A stretch of 42,477 nt of DNA from an uncultured Hungatella sp. (lineage in GTDB: Bacteria; Bacillota; Clostridia; Lachnospirales; Lachnospiraceae), in NCBI GenBank assembly GCA_910588325.1, contig CAJUPP010000025.1:1-42477 (forward strand), written 5' to 3'. Position 1 is the stretch's first letter. Each line of letters begins with the position of its first letter. Position numbers and translations under genes: made by a program. Positions 1 through 7,763 of the stretch are shown one piece after another. The notes below the pieces were generated by a model that was not told where the DNA came from, searched no databases, and saw nothing but the letters and a program-made list of their open reading frames with translations.

Positions 1-11
1 CAATCAAAAAG

Positions 12-285
12 TCAAAAAGTGGTCAATTTCCTGCTTTTCAGAGCGTTCTCAACCACTTTTTTATGACAGTGCTTGAATTTGTTGCGCCTGATATTGCGTC
101 TGCATCTATTTTCTGTTCATCAACTATACTGTCAGTGATAACTTCTGCGGTCTTTTCCACGTTCATGCCTGCGCTCCAAAATGTTAATATTTGTGATTTC
201 TCCATTTTGTACGGTAACTTCCACTTTTGATATATAGTCACGAAACCTGCCGAATGGTTTAAACGGCAGGTTTCTGATTTCATTA
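12..285 (-). pseudogene. FMN-binding domain remnant, two frameshifts
   Basis: The minus strand encodes a recognisable FMN_bind domain only if two frame changes are allowed. The first frame carries VEVTVQNGEITNIN and HERGK, the second carries TAEVITDSIVDEQ and the FMN-attachment-like DAISGATNSS, and the third carries VVENALKSRK before a stop at 12-14. One fewer A in the run at 153-156 and one more A in the run at 57-62 would restore a single reading. Such domains accompany flavin-dependent reductases or electron-transport proteins, where FMN is bound covalently near the SGAT motif (family knowledge). No start codon is convincing, and the region directly follows another damaged ORF. Either the gene is decaying or the assembly has two homopolymer errors. 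Confidence 0.7.
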
Positions 286-714
286 TTTCAAGTAATTCAC
301 TGTCAGGATGACTACTCCCAGAACAACAAGCACAATGCCAGTTGCACGTTTTAATGTGGCTGCACTGGTTTCTTTTGTCATCATAACAGGCTTTACGATA
401 AATTTGATTCCAAGGATCAGTGTCATGAATACGGAGAAACTGCCCATAGTGGTATTTGGAACACGGCTTGCGGCAAAGCTCCCCACCAATGTAAAAATCA
501 GAATGGTTACAATCATTACAAGGCCAAGGTATTCCAGAAAATCTCCCTTATAGGAGAACATTGCCCCATCATACATTGCAGAGTCACCGGAGCTTAATAT
601 CATGGCTGCTTTCTTCAGATTCCGGGGCTTTCTCAGATAGGCGGAAGAATAGAAGCGGTCAAGGGCACACTTTAACAGCCCTGCGAATTCCACGCCATCC
701 CGGAACGCCCGCAT
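283..714 (-). pseudogene. Chimeric ORF: flavodoxin-like reductase fragment joined to membrane segment
   Basis: A 143-codon open frame with two unrelated halves. Residues about 10-67 resemble the C-terminal half of an NADPH-dependent FMN reductase/flavodoxin-like oxidoreductase (LLKCALDRFY, then AAMILSSGDSAMYDGA and SYKGDFLEYLG). The N-terminal FMN-binding loop is absent. Residues about 68-143 are strongly hydrophobic, with about three membrane segments separated by SRVPNTTMG and KPVMMTKETSAATLKRA. The flavodoxin half stops where a loop would normally continue, so the ORF looks like a deletion junction between two genes. Its stop codon touches the neighbouring FMN-binding remnant. The membrane half is not assigned to a family. 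Family assignment of the first half is from memory of conserved motifs. Confidence 0.5.
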
Positions 715-881
715 CGTTCTTTTTCAATGAACTTTCGCAATTTCTTGCGATTGTTTCTCAAATCAATATCTCTCAAATCATTAACCCTGCCAGCTATTCC
801 TATTTTGTTCGAACCTCTTCTCTCGCATCCCATTCCCATGAATCGGCTCAAACACTTCATACCGTCTTTGCTGATCTGTCA
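715..881. other. Decayed spacer, no intact gene
   Basis: No intact gene is seen. On the minus strand a short frame beginning near 888 (MMTDQQRRYEVFEP) reads about 33 codons to a stop near 788. A second frame then carries a charged stretch (NNRKKLRKFIEKE). These may be further debris of the genes to the left, but neither can be assigned. Confidence 0.4.
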
Positions 882-1709
882 TCATAATGGGATTGTTTTA
901 GTTGACGGCTGACAGCCAATTCCTAAAATCCGCTCTGCATTTTTGTGGAAGATAAGCTCCCGTTCCTCTTCCCGGATGTGTTCAAAACGTACTGCCTCCA
1001 CGTACATGCCGGGATTGGTAATGGGATAATCCGTGCCGAACAGCAGTCGCCCGGCGCCTGCCTGCAGGATTCCGAACCGCAGCATTCCGTAGCGGAACAT
1101 GCCAGTTCCCGACAAATCCAGATACGCATTGTCATACTTTTTCATTCTTTCCAGGTGAAGCAGATATCCTTCCCGCTCTCCAGGGTGGGCCGCCACAAAA
1201 GTTACCATGGGATTGGCTGCGATCATAGCCTCCATCTGATCCTGCTGCTCTGGCATGGTGTGATAGCTGACGATCATATGATATTCTCCTGCCAGCTTAA
1301 GAATCTCTGAAAGCTCCTTGCATCCGTACCCCATTCCATACTCCTGCCATCCGTGCATGTAGGGCACCAGTTCCCCGATAAGCCGGTATCCGTTCTGGTG
1401 CATAAATTCTATGGTTTCCAGGGACTCCCGCACAAAGGCAGGGTGTATATGAAACCCCGGTATGTAAAAGCTGCCGAAACGCTCCTTCAGCCTCAGCGCC
1501 GAGTCATTTAATTCCTTAATCTGAGAAAATCCCAGTTTCCTGTCAAATTTGCTGCGCGGCCGGATGACAGACCCGCTTATGCGCCCTATGCCTGCCCGAA
1601 GCAGATCCTCCTTCGCCTCCTCCGGTTCCAGAGAAAACCCTTCCCGGTACATACAGGAGTTTTCCTCCTGTGTCAGATAGGGGTGGGTGTGAAAATCTAT
1701 AATATCCAT
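882..1709 (-). CDS. Amidohydrolase-2 family metal-dependent hydrolase
   Basis: A 275-aa TIM-barrel hydrolase of the amidohydrolase-2 type (PF04909-like). The N-terminal metal motif is DFHTHPY (His7 and His9), a mid-protein AAHPG follows beta-strand 5, and the C-terminal metal aspartate is in FGTDYP (Asp227). The ending NAERILGI is typical of the family. It has no signal peptide, so it should be cytoplasmic. Substrate cannot be read from sequence; relatives include decarboxylases, lactonases and hydrolases. An AAAGGAGG site lies about 10 nt before the ATG. It is the last gene of a carbohydrate-uptake operon, 87 nt after the YesN-type regulator, which suggests (inference) a role in processing the imported sugar or an aromatic or acyl substituent on it. 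Confidence 0.85.
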   Translation of the reverse strand: MDIIDFHTHPYLTQEENSCMYREGFSLEPEEAKEDLLRAGIGRISGSVIRPRSKFDRKLGFSQIKELNDSALRLKERFGSFYIPGFHIHPAFVRESLETIEFMHQNGYRLIGELVPYMHGWQEYGMGYGCKELSEILKLAGEYHMIVSYHTMPEQQDQMEAMIAANPMVTFVAAHPGEREGYLLHLERMKKYDNAYLDLSGTGMFRYGMLRFGILQAGAGRLLFGTDYPITNPGMYVEAVRFEHIREEERELIFHKNAERILGIGCQPSTKTIPL

Positions 1710-1734
1710 ATATTAAATTCCTCCTTTCTCTTCT

Positions 1735-1785
1735 GAATCGGCACGCGACGCTTCGCGTCACCTGCCAAGTCGTCAGAACGCATTC
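1735..1785. repeat. 51-bp structured intergenic repeat, copy A
   Basis: This lies between the YesN-type regulator and the amidohydrolase. It matches copy B at 7624-7674 in 45 of 51 positions by eye. It can fold: outer arms GGCA and TGCC, inner arms GACGC and GCGTC around a TTC loop. The ends GAAT and ATTC are also inverted. Confidence 0.75.
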
Positions 1786-1796
1786 CAGTTGTGAAA

Positions 1797-2624
1797 CTAT
1801 TTCACAGGAGTTCCTCCTCGTATATACTTCTTATATTCTGTCGGAGTGTAGCCGGTGTATTTTTTAAAGGTGATGCTGAAATACTGGGGATTATCCCCGA
1901 ACCCTGTTTCCTGGGCTACGTTCTGAACCAGGGCATCAGGATCATTGGCAAGCATCCGCATAGCGAGAAACATCCTGCGTTCTAAAAGATACAGGGTAAA
2001 CTTTTGCTTCACCTCTTTCTGGAACAATTTGCTCAGATAGTTCTCATTCAGAAACAGCTTATTGGCTGAGATCCACTTAAGAGACAGCTCCTGATTGGCT
2101 ATTTCCGCATCCACAACATCCATAATCTTCATGATGGTCTGGGAGTAGCAGTTTTTTGACGGATCCCCGGGACTCTTCCCGGCAAATGCAGGGGTGCGGT
2201 GAATCTCGTCCATAAAAGTCTTATTTTTCTTTTCCTGGGCACATTTTAAAACAATGCTTACCAGGGTTTCTTCATCCAGAGGCTTCAGAAGATAATCCCT
2301 GGCCCCGTAGCGCAGCGCCTCCTGGGCATAGGAAAATTCCGCATAGCCGCTTAAGATAATAAATTCCGTCTCCGGCCTGCATGTCCTTACCCGTCTGATC
2401 AGCTGGATCCCGTCCATCACAGGCATCTTTATATCTGTCAGCACCAAATCCACCTCATGTTCTTCTATATATTCCAGTGCCTCGATGGCATTGGACGCTG
2501 CTTTCACCACAGATACCGGGTATTCCTTCCAGACCCCCGGGCTGGCAATCGCATCCCGCACAATCCGCTCATCATCTACAATCATGATCCTGTAGTCTTT
2601 GTCCACTTTGTCCACCTTCTTCAT
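1797..2624 (-). CDS. YesN-type response regulator (REC plus AraC HTH)
   Basis: A 275-aa two-domain regulator. Residues about 12-130 are a receiver domain with acidic pair Asp17/Asp18, phospho-acceptor Asp64 (LTDIKMPVMDG) and conserved Lys114 (LLKPL). Residues about 165-270 are an AraC-type double helix-turn-helix (LSLKWISANKLFLNENYLSKLF, shown here as LSLKWISANK and NENYLSKLF, then GFGDNPQYFS and YTPTEYKKY). It lacks the long middle linker of many YesN proteins. It overlaps the kinase gene by about 53 nt, so the pair is translationally coupled. The ATG at 2624 has its AAGGAG only 1 nt away; a GTG at 2606, 5 nt after AAGGTGG, is a credible alternative start. It probably activates the sugar-uptake genes of its own operon. 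Confidence 0.9.
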   Translation of the reverse strand: MKKVDKVDKDYRIMIVDDERIVRDAIASPGVWKEYPVSVVKAASNAIEALEYIEEHEVDLVLTDIKMPVMDGIQLIRRVRTCRPETEFIILSGYAEFSYAQEALRYGARDYLLKPLDEETLVSIVLKCAQEKKNKTFMDEIHRTPAFAGKSPGDPSKNCYSQTIMKIMDVVDAEIANQELSLKWISANKLFLNENYLSKLFQKEVKQKFTLYLLERRMFLAMRMLANDPDALVQNVAQETGFGDNPQYFSITFKKYTGYTPTEYKKYIRGGTPVK

Positions 2625-4380
2625 ACTCCTTTATGGTAATACGTTTCATCCTGATCTGGGCTACCGTCTCTTCTCCCTCCCTGAAAAGCTCCAGCCCGTA
2701 TTCCTCTCCAAACAGATATTTTACCCGCTGCTCAATGTTTAAAATCCCGATCCCATTGCCTTTTGTCTTCAGCTTTTTCTCCCGCAGCCGTTCCATCAGA
2801 TCTTTCTCCGGCTGAGGCCCGTTGTTGCGCACCTGGCAGATACAATCGTCTCCCTCCGGAAAAATACGGATCCTTATGGTACAGGGAATCAGGATACACT
2901 CCAGCCCATAGGCAATGGCATTTTCCGCCAGGGCCTGGATTGCAAATTTAGGGATAATGGAATCGCTGCACAAATCTGAAACGTCAAACTCCAGGTTCAG
3001 CCGCTCCTCATACCGATGCTTTTGAATCACAAAATAGTGGCACACAATATCCAGTTCCTTGTCAATTGGGATTGCCAGCTCCTCCTTGTCAACCGCTTCC
3101 CGCAGCAAAATCCCAAGGCTCTTAATCATTTCCGCAGCGGCAGTCATACCGGCGGTCTGGGCCATCCAGTAGACGGAATTCAGCGTATTGTACAGAAAAT
3201 GAGGATTCATCTGGGCCTGCAGCGCCTGCACCTGTGTCTCTTTTATCAAAAGCTGTTTCGTATAATTGTCCTTTATCAGATCGTTGATACGCTCCGACAT
3301 GGCATTAAAGGCAGTCTGCAGTGCATACACATCCTTGTCCCGGATCGTTTCCTCCATGCAGGAAGAAAGCTGCAGGGAGTCTTTTGAGGGCTGCTTACTG
3401 ATATAACGGATAAACAGCCGGATATCCTTCATCACCCCCCCGGTGAAGAAAACTGCCAGGAACATCACCGCTGTGCTGCACAGAAGAAACATACACACAT
3501 AGAAGCCAAAGGTTTTCTCAATACCACCAAACAATGCCTCATAGGCCACCAGGGCCATATAGGAAAAGCATCTGCCTGTTTTGTGCAGCCTGACCACAAA
3601 ATACCGCTGATCCCCGATTTCACAGGAGGTATAGCTTTTCCCCTGCAGATCCGGTATCTTATAGGTTTCAAGAAGCCCTTCCTCGTCATTGAGAACAAAC
3701 TGAAGCCTGCCGTCACTGCTTTGCAGGACGAAGATCCCGTCATGAGAATCTGTCAGAAGCCGTCCCATCTGCTCCAAGTCCGCAAACAGCACCACCACGC
3801 CCATATGTCTCAGAGATAAATCCTTCTTTTCCCGCACCTCCTTTGCCAGAACCAGAAGATTCTCTCCTGCCCCGGCTTCCAGACCGTTTAAAAGGACGGT
3901 CTCTCCTCTGGCGGCCACAGCCCTGTCATAGACCATCTGTGCCGCCTCCTCTGACAGTTCAAAGTAGCGGGTAGCCGCAATAGTCCGCACCGTCCTGGTG
4001 TCATCCAGGAAATGAGCGCATACGATGGAATGGTTAGCGCTGATTCCCTTTTGGATCCGATCTATGATGGCATTCATGCCAACAACCCGCTCCATAGTGG
4101 AGCGGGTTCCCTGATCTTTATCCGCAAGAAGCATACTGCCTGCTTCCTGAATCTCATCTGATACAATGATATCATAAAGGATATTCTGAATATTGTAAAG
4201 CTGCTGCTCCATCTCCGTGACGGAAGCATTCATCAGCTCCTCTGACAGCTGATAGATGTAATTGGTATTGGACTGCATCAGCCTGTACAGCGCAAAGCAT
4301 CCAACAAGAAAATTCAGAAGAAGTGTCCCGATGATAATTACGATCACTCTCTGCATCATACTGCGCCGTCTTCTCTTCAT
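2572..4380 (-). CDS. YesM-type sensor histidine kinase
   Basis: A 602-aa membrane kinase. The chosen ATG has AGGAGG 8 nt upstream; a GTG two codons earlier is possible. A short basic N-terminus leads into a membrane helix (about residues 11-32), then an extracytoplasmic sensor of roughly 250 residues, then a second helix (about 288-312). The His_kinase domain (PF06580 type) carries the phospho-acceptor His394 in QMNPHFLYNTLN, and the C-terminal HATPase has the N-box AIQALAENAI and the G-box GNGIGILNIEQR. It pairs with the overlapping YesN-type regulator. Its position directly after two sugar permeases suggests it senses an extracellular sugar or the loaded binding protein (inference). Confidence 0.93.
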   Translation of the reverse strand: MKRRRRSMMQRVIVIIIGTLLLNFLVGCFALYRLMQSNTNYIYQLSEELMNASVTEMEQQLYNIQNILYDIIVSDEIQEAGSMLLADKDQGTRSTMERVVGMNAIIDRIQKGISANHSIVCAHFLDDTRTVRTIAATRYFELSEEAAQMVYDRAVAARGETVLLNGLEAGAGENLLVLAKEVREKKDLSLRHMGVVVLFADLEQMGRLLTDSHDGIFVLQSSDGRLQFVLNDEEGLLETYKIPDLQGKSYTSCEIGDQRYFVVRLHKTGRCFSYMALVAYEALFGGIEKTFGFYVCMFLLCSTAVMFLAVFFTGGVMKDIRLFIRYISKQPSKDSLQLSSCMEETIRDKDVYALQTAFNAMSERINDLIKDNYTKQLLIKETQVQALQAQMNPHFLYNTLNSVYWMAQTAGMTAAAEMIKSLGILLREAVDKEELAIPIDKELDIVCHYFVIQKHRYEERLNLEFDVSDLCSDSIIPKFAIQALAENAIAYGLECILIPCTIRIRIFPEGDDCICQVRNNGPQPEKDLMERLREKKLKTKGNGIGILNIEQRVKYLFGEEYGLELFREGEETVAQIRMKRITIKEYEEGGQSGQRLQDHDCR

Positions 4381-4402
4381 AAACACTTCCTCCTGCTTTA
4401 TT

Positions 4403-5251
4403 TTACCCTTTCAGCCCTGACATGGCGATTCCTTCCACAATATACCGCTGTGTAAACAAAAACAGCACAATAACCGGAAGCAGGGACAGGACACACATGG
4501 CAAACATGGCGCCATAATCCGATATGGTAGTGGGATCGCAAAACAGCTTCAGGGCAATAGATACCGTATAGTTTTCAGGTGTATTTAAGTACAGGAGGGA
4601 TCCCATAAAATCATCCCATTTCCAGTAAAAAGCAAAGATCGCCGAGGTGGCAAGGGCAGGCTTAATCAGCGGAAGCATGATTCTTTTAAACAGCTGTACC
4701 TTCCCGCAGCCGTCAATTTCCGCCGCCTCGTCTAATTCCCTTGGAATCCCTGAAATAAACTGCATAATCAGAAAGATGAAAAATGCCCTGCCTCCCCATT
4801 CCGGAACCGTCAGGGGAAGGAAGCTGTTAACCCAGCCCAGCTTGTTGAAAATAATATACTGAGGCACTACCAGAACCTGGCTGGGAATCATCAGCGTAAT
4901 CATCATACATATGAAGAAAAAATTTCTCCCTTTAAAAGGAATCCTGGCAAACCCAAAGGCTGCCATGGCTGAGGCGATTACATTTCCCAGAACCGAAATG
5001 CAGGTAACCACAATAGAATTCTTAAAAAAGGTTTTAAAGGTCGTCCCTCCGAATCCGGCCCATCCGTTTGCATAGTTTTCAAATCTCCACGCCTCTGGCA
5101 GCAGATGATCCACAGTTGTAAGTACAAGACTGCTTTCCTTAAAAGAGCTGAAGCACATCCAAATCAGAGGATATATCATGATAAAACCGATTCCGCAGAT
5201 TATCAAATGAAACAAAACCGTGTGAAGAAACGTTTTATGTGCCCGGGTCAT
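4403..5251 (-). CDS. Sugar ABC transporter permease, MalG/UgpE type
   Basis: A 282-aa inner-membrane permease of the carbohydrate CUT1 class. It has about six membrane helices and the cytoplasmic EAA loop that docks the ATPase (ELDEAAEIDGCGKVQLF, then MLPLIKPALA). It ends in GIAMSGLKG, the usual C-terminus of this subunit. Its ATG overlaps the stop of the preceding permease in an ATGA, with GGGGGAGG 8 nt upstream, so the two subunits are translationally coupled. It would form the channel with the MalF-type partner. No ATP-binding gene is encoded in the operon, so a shared MsmX-like ATPase elsewhere in the genome must energise it (inference from known CUT1 systems). Confidence 0.95.
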   Translation of the reverse strand: MTRAHKTFLHTVLFHLIICGIGFIMIYPLIWMCFSSFKESSLVLTTVDHLLPEAWRFENYANGWAGFGGTTFKTFFKNSIVVTCISVLGNVIASAMAAFGFARIPFKGRNFFFICMMITLMIPSQVLVVPQYIIFNKLGWVNSFLPLTVPEWGGRAFFIFLIMQFISGIPRELDEAAEIDGCGKVQLFKRIMLPLIKPALATSAIFAFYWKWDDFMGSLLYLNTPENYTVSIALKLFCDPTTISDYGAMFAMCVLSLLPVIVLFLFTQRYIVEGIAMSGLKG

Positions 5252-6177
5252 TTGGTCTTCCTCCCCCTTTTCTTTTTCTTCCCTTCATACAATTCATTTT
5301 CATAAAACACCCATGTGTCAGAAAATTTGAAGATGAGAAGGGTCAAAAAACCTACAATCACCAGAAGCACCCAGGCCATGGCACAGCCATATCCCATCTT
5401 ATAATACGTAAAGCTCTGCCGGTACAGGTAGAGGGCATACACCAGCGTCCTGTTCATGGGGCCTCCGTCCGTAATGATCATAGCCTGAGAAAACACCATA
5501 AACCCGCCGATAAGCTGCATCACCAGATTAAAAAAGATAATGGGGCTTAAAAGAGGCAGGGTGATCCGGATAAATTTTTTAACCGGGCCTGCGCCGTCTA
5601 CCACTGCGGCCTCATAATAACTCTGGGGAATCTGCTTAAGTCCTGACAGGAATATAAGCATAGGGGATCCAAACTGCCACACAAACAAGAGGATAATGCT
5701 CCACAGTGCCGTATTCTTGTTGGACACCCAGCTGATATCACAGGGAATGCCTATGGATGTAAGAAACGTATTCAACACCCCGGTCTGGGAGAAACAATAT
5801 TTCCACATAACCGATACGGCCACGCTTCCTCCCAGAATAGAAGGCAGATAATAGACAACCCTGTATAAGGGAATGGCCCTGGAATCACGGTTTAAAATCA
5901 TGGCAACTGCCAGGGCGAATAAAAGCCTGAGAGGAATGGCAATAAACACAAACTTAAATGTTACCCCCAAAGCTGCTGTAAACAATGTGTCCTGGGTAAA
6001 CATCCGTATATAATTCTGAAATCCTACAAATTCAGGCTGGGACAACATATTGTATTCCGTAAAAGACAAAACAAAGGATGCCACAAAGGGTATGGCCGTA
6101 AATGCCAGAAAACACAACAGCCACGGTCCGATAAACAGATATCCTGCTATATCTTTTTTTGACACGAAAGCTCTCAT
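5248..6177 (-). CDS. Sugar ABC transporter permease, MalF/UgpA type
   Basis: The larger CUT1 permease, about 309 aa from the preferred ATG at 6177 (GGAAAGGAAA upstream). An ATG at 6198, right after the stop of the binding-protein gene, is an alternative. The protein starts with a short basic segment and a first helix (AGYLFIGPWLLCFLAF), followed by about five more helices. The EAA loop is YYEAAVVDGAGPVKKF with LPLLSP. The C-terminus is very basic (GKKKKRGRKTK). It couples by ATGA overlap to the MalG-type partner downstream. With the lipoprotein it forms an importer for an oligosaccharide, probably one with uronic or rhamnose units given the GH105 gene (inference). Confidence 0.94.
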   Translation of the reverse strand: MRAFVSKKDIAGYLFIGPWLLCFLAFTAIPFVASFVLSFTEYNMLSQPEFVGFQNYIRMFTQDTLFTAALGVTFKFVFIAIPLRLLFALAVAMILNRDSRAIPLYRVVYYLPSILGGSVAVSVMWKYCFSQTGVLNTFLTSIGIPCDISWVSNKNTALWSIILLFVWQFGSPMLIFLSGLKQIPQSYYEAAVVDGAGPVKKFIRITLPLLSPIIFFNLVMQLIGGFMVFSQAMIITDGGPMNRTLVYALYLYRQSFTYYKMGYGCAMAWVLLVIVGFLTLLIFKFSDTWVFYENELYEGKKKKRGRKTK

Positions 6178-6205
6178 AGACTTATTTCCTTTCCCCATAC
6201 AGACC

Positions 6206-7600
6206 TTACCGGGGCAGAATCGCACCTGCCTGGGCAATAAAGTCAGCGACACAGTCCTCCGGTGTCATCTCCCCGTACATCACCGTAGTATAATTGGTTT
6301 TCAATGTGCTGATGGCTTCTGCGGAGTTAACCGGGTCTGCCGGATTGGTGGCCCCTACTACCTGGGACACTTTGCCCACATAATCCATGGTGTTTTTTGA
6401 ATACACGTTCATGTCGGCAGAGGACGACAGAGCCTCCCGGATTTTTGAAGACAGGGAGATTCCTCTGTCCGCACCCAGAACCTGGTTGGCCGCCTCATCA
6501 TTGATCAGATAATTCAGCACGCCGGCGGCAGCCCCAGGATCCTTGCAGTTTGCGGAAATACACCAGTACATGTTGGAATTTAAGTACATGCCGGTCTGGC
6601 TTCCTCCGTCCAGCTTAGGGATCATGACCATTCCCAGTTCTTTTCCCAGAAGAGAGCTGTAGGATGCGTAGGCATTGCTCAGCGTGTAGGACATGGACGA
6701 TTTCCCCTTGGAGATGTAAAAGTCTTCCGGTGTGGACCATGCAACCTGCACCTCCGGATCCACCAGGTATCCTTCCTTAACCCCGTCATACACATCCTTT
6801 ATCATCCCGGTCAATGCCGACACCACCTTTTCATCTTCTGCCCACGGAAGAGAATTCCCATCCTCAGAGAAGAAATCATAGCCGTAACTGCGGATCATGG
6901 CCTCGATCACCCACCTTGGCTCATTTAAGAAGGGAATCTCTGCCTGGATTCCCGTCGCGTCGTAGACTGCCTTTGCCGTATCCAGATACTCACTCCAGGT
7001 CCAGTCATCTGACGGATATTCCACCTTTGCCTCATCGAAAATCTCCTTGTTGTAGGCTACCGCCACCGTGTTGACTCCGGTAATAAATCCGGTCTGCTTT
7101 CCGTCTACCTTGCCTCCGTCCAGGCTTCCCTTGTCGATATAGGAGGTATCAATGGTTCCATCGTCAATATATGGCTGCAGATCGATAACCTGTCCGTTTC
7201 TTGAATAATTAATAATGTCTGTAGTAGACATCTGGATAATATCCGGAAGATTGCTGCCCACTGCCTGGGTCGCAAGATTCTCAAAATAACTGTTCCAGCT
7301 TGTATATTCATAAGAGAAGGGAATGCCTGTCTCTTGTGTATACTGATCCAACACCTCAATGGTCATGTTGTGCCTATCCTGGTTGCCCCACCATGCAATC
7401 CGTATGGAATCCTTGCCGTCCTGTGCTGCCCCTGCGCCCTGCCCCTGTGTCTGCGCCTCTGTCGCTGCCGCCGATGTAGTCTGGCCGGTTTCCGCCCCGG
7501 AATCCTTCTGGCCGTTTCCTCCGCTTCCGTTTCCCCCGCATGCGGTTAATGCCGCACATAAAGCGGTAACCCATAGTACTGTCTTGCTTTTCCTTTTCAT
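6206..7600 (-). CDS. Extracellular sugar-binding lipoprotein (SBP family 1)
   Basis: The solute receptor of the importer. From the ATG at 7600 (or the adjacent ATG at 7603) it is 464 aa; AGGAGG lies 4-7 nt upstream. The N-terminus is a lipoprotein signal: MKRKSK, a hydrophobic core, and lipobox LTAC, with the Cys lipidated and followed by a Gly/Ser/Ala/Gln-rich linker about 45 residues long. The mature domain begins at SIRIAWWGNQDRHN and has the usual SBP_bac_1 features (DIIQMSTTDI, WTWSEYLDTA, GVLNYLINDEAAN). A longer reading upstream would put the signal peptide inside the protein, so it is rejected. It has its own promoter at 7713-7741. Confidence 0.95.
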   Translation of the reverse strand: MKRKSKTVLWVTALCAALTACGGNGSGGNGQKDSGAETGQTTSAAATEAQTQGQGAGAAQDGKDSIRIAWWGNQDRHNMTIEVLDQYTQETGIPFSYEYTSWNSYFENLATQAVGSNLPDIIQMSTTDIINYSRNGQVIDLQPYIDDGTIDTSYIDKGSLDGGKVDGKQTGFITGVNTVAVAYNKEIFDEAKVEYPSDDWTWSEYLDTAKAVYDATGIQAEIPFLNEPRWVIEAMIRSYGYDFFSEDGNSLPWAEDEKVVSALTGMIKDVYDGVKEGYLVDPEVQVAWSTPEDFYISKGKSSMSYTLSNAYASYSSLLGKELGMVMIPKLDGGSQTGMYLNSNMYWCISANCKDPGAAAGVLNYLINDEAANQVLGADRGISLSSKIREALSSSADMNVYSKNTMDYVGKVSQVVGATNPADPVNSAEAISTLKTNYTTVMYGEMTPEDCVADFIAQAGAILPR

Positions 7601-7623
7601 CATCGCTCCTCCTAGTATAATAT

Positions 7624-7674
7624 GAATCGGCACGCAACCCTTCGCGTCGCCTGCCAGGTCGTGAGAATGCATTC
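7624..7674. repeat. 51-bp structured intergenic repeat, copy B
   Basis: Second copy of the repeat at 1735-1785, in the same orientation. It lies in the 5' leader of the binding-protein gene, between its promoter and its ribosome site. The outer GGCA/TGCC arms are kept but the inner stem has mismatches. The right end contains the palindrome AGAATGCATTCT. Confidence 0.75.
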
Positions 7675-7712
7675 TCCTTTGCCATTGCACGCGCTTATTT
7701 ATCGATAGGTCT

Positions 7713-7741
7713 ATTATAATTTTTTTAATGGCTGTCAGCAA
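7713..7741 (-). promoter_or_regulatory. Promoter of sugar-binding lipoprotein gene
   Basis: Minus-strand -35 TTGCTG (7736-7741) and -10 TATAAT (7713-7718) are separated by 17 bp. Transcription should start near 7706 and read through repeat copy B. This allows separate, higher expression of the binding protein within the operon. Confidence 0.75.
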
Positions 7742-7763
7742 TGAAGAAAAGTGTTTAAAATGT

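Noticed and set aside
672..860. Minus-strand 62-codon frame near the left edge
   Set aside because: No ribosome site, overlaps the better-supported flavodoxin-like frame, and no similarity recognised; treated as decayed spacer.
5248..6252. Longer N-terminus for the MalF-type permease
   Set aside because: The extra residues overlap the binding-protein coding end and are not membrane or family-like; starts at 6177 or 6198 have ribosome sites.
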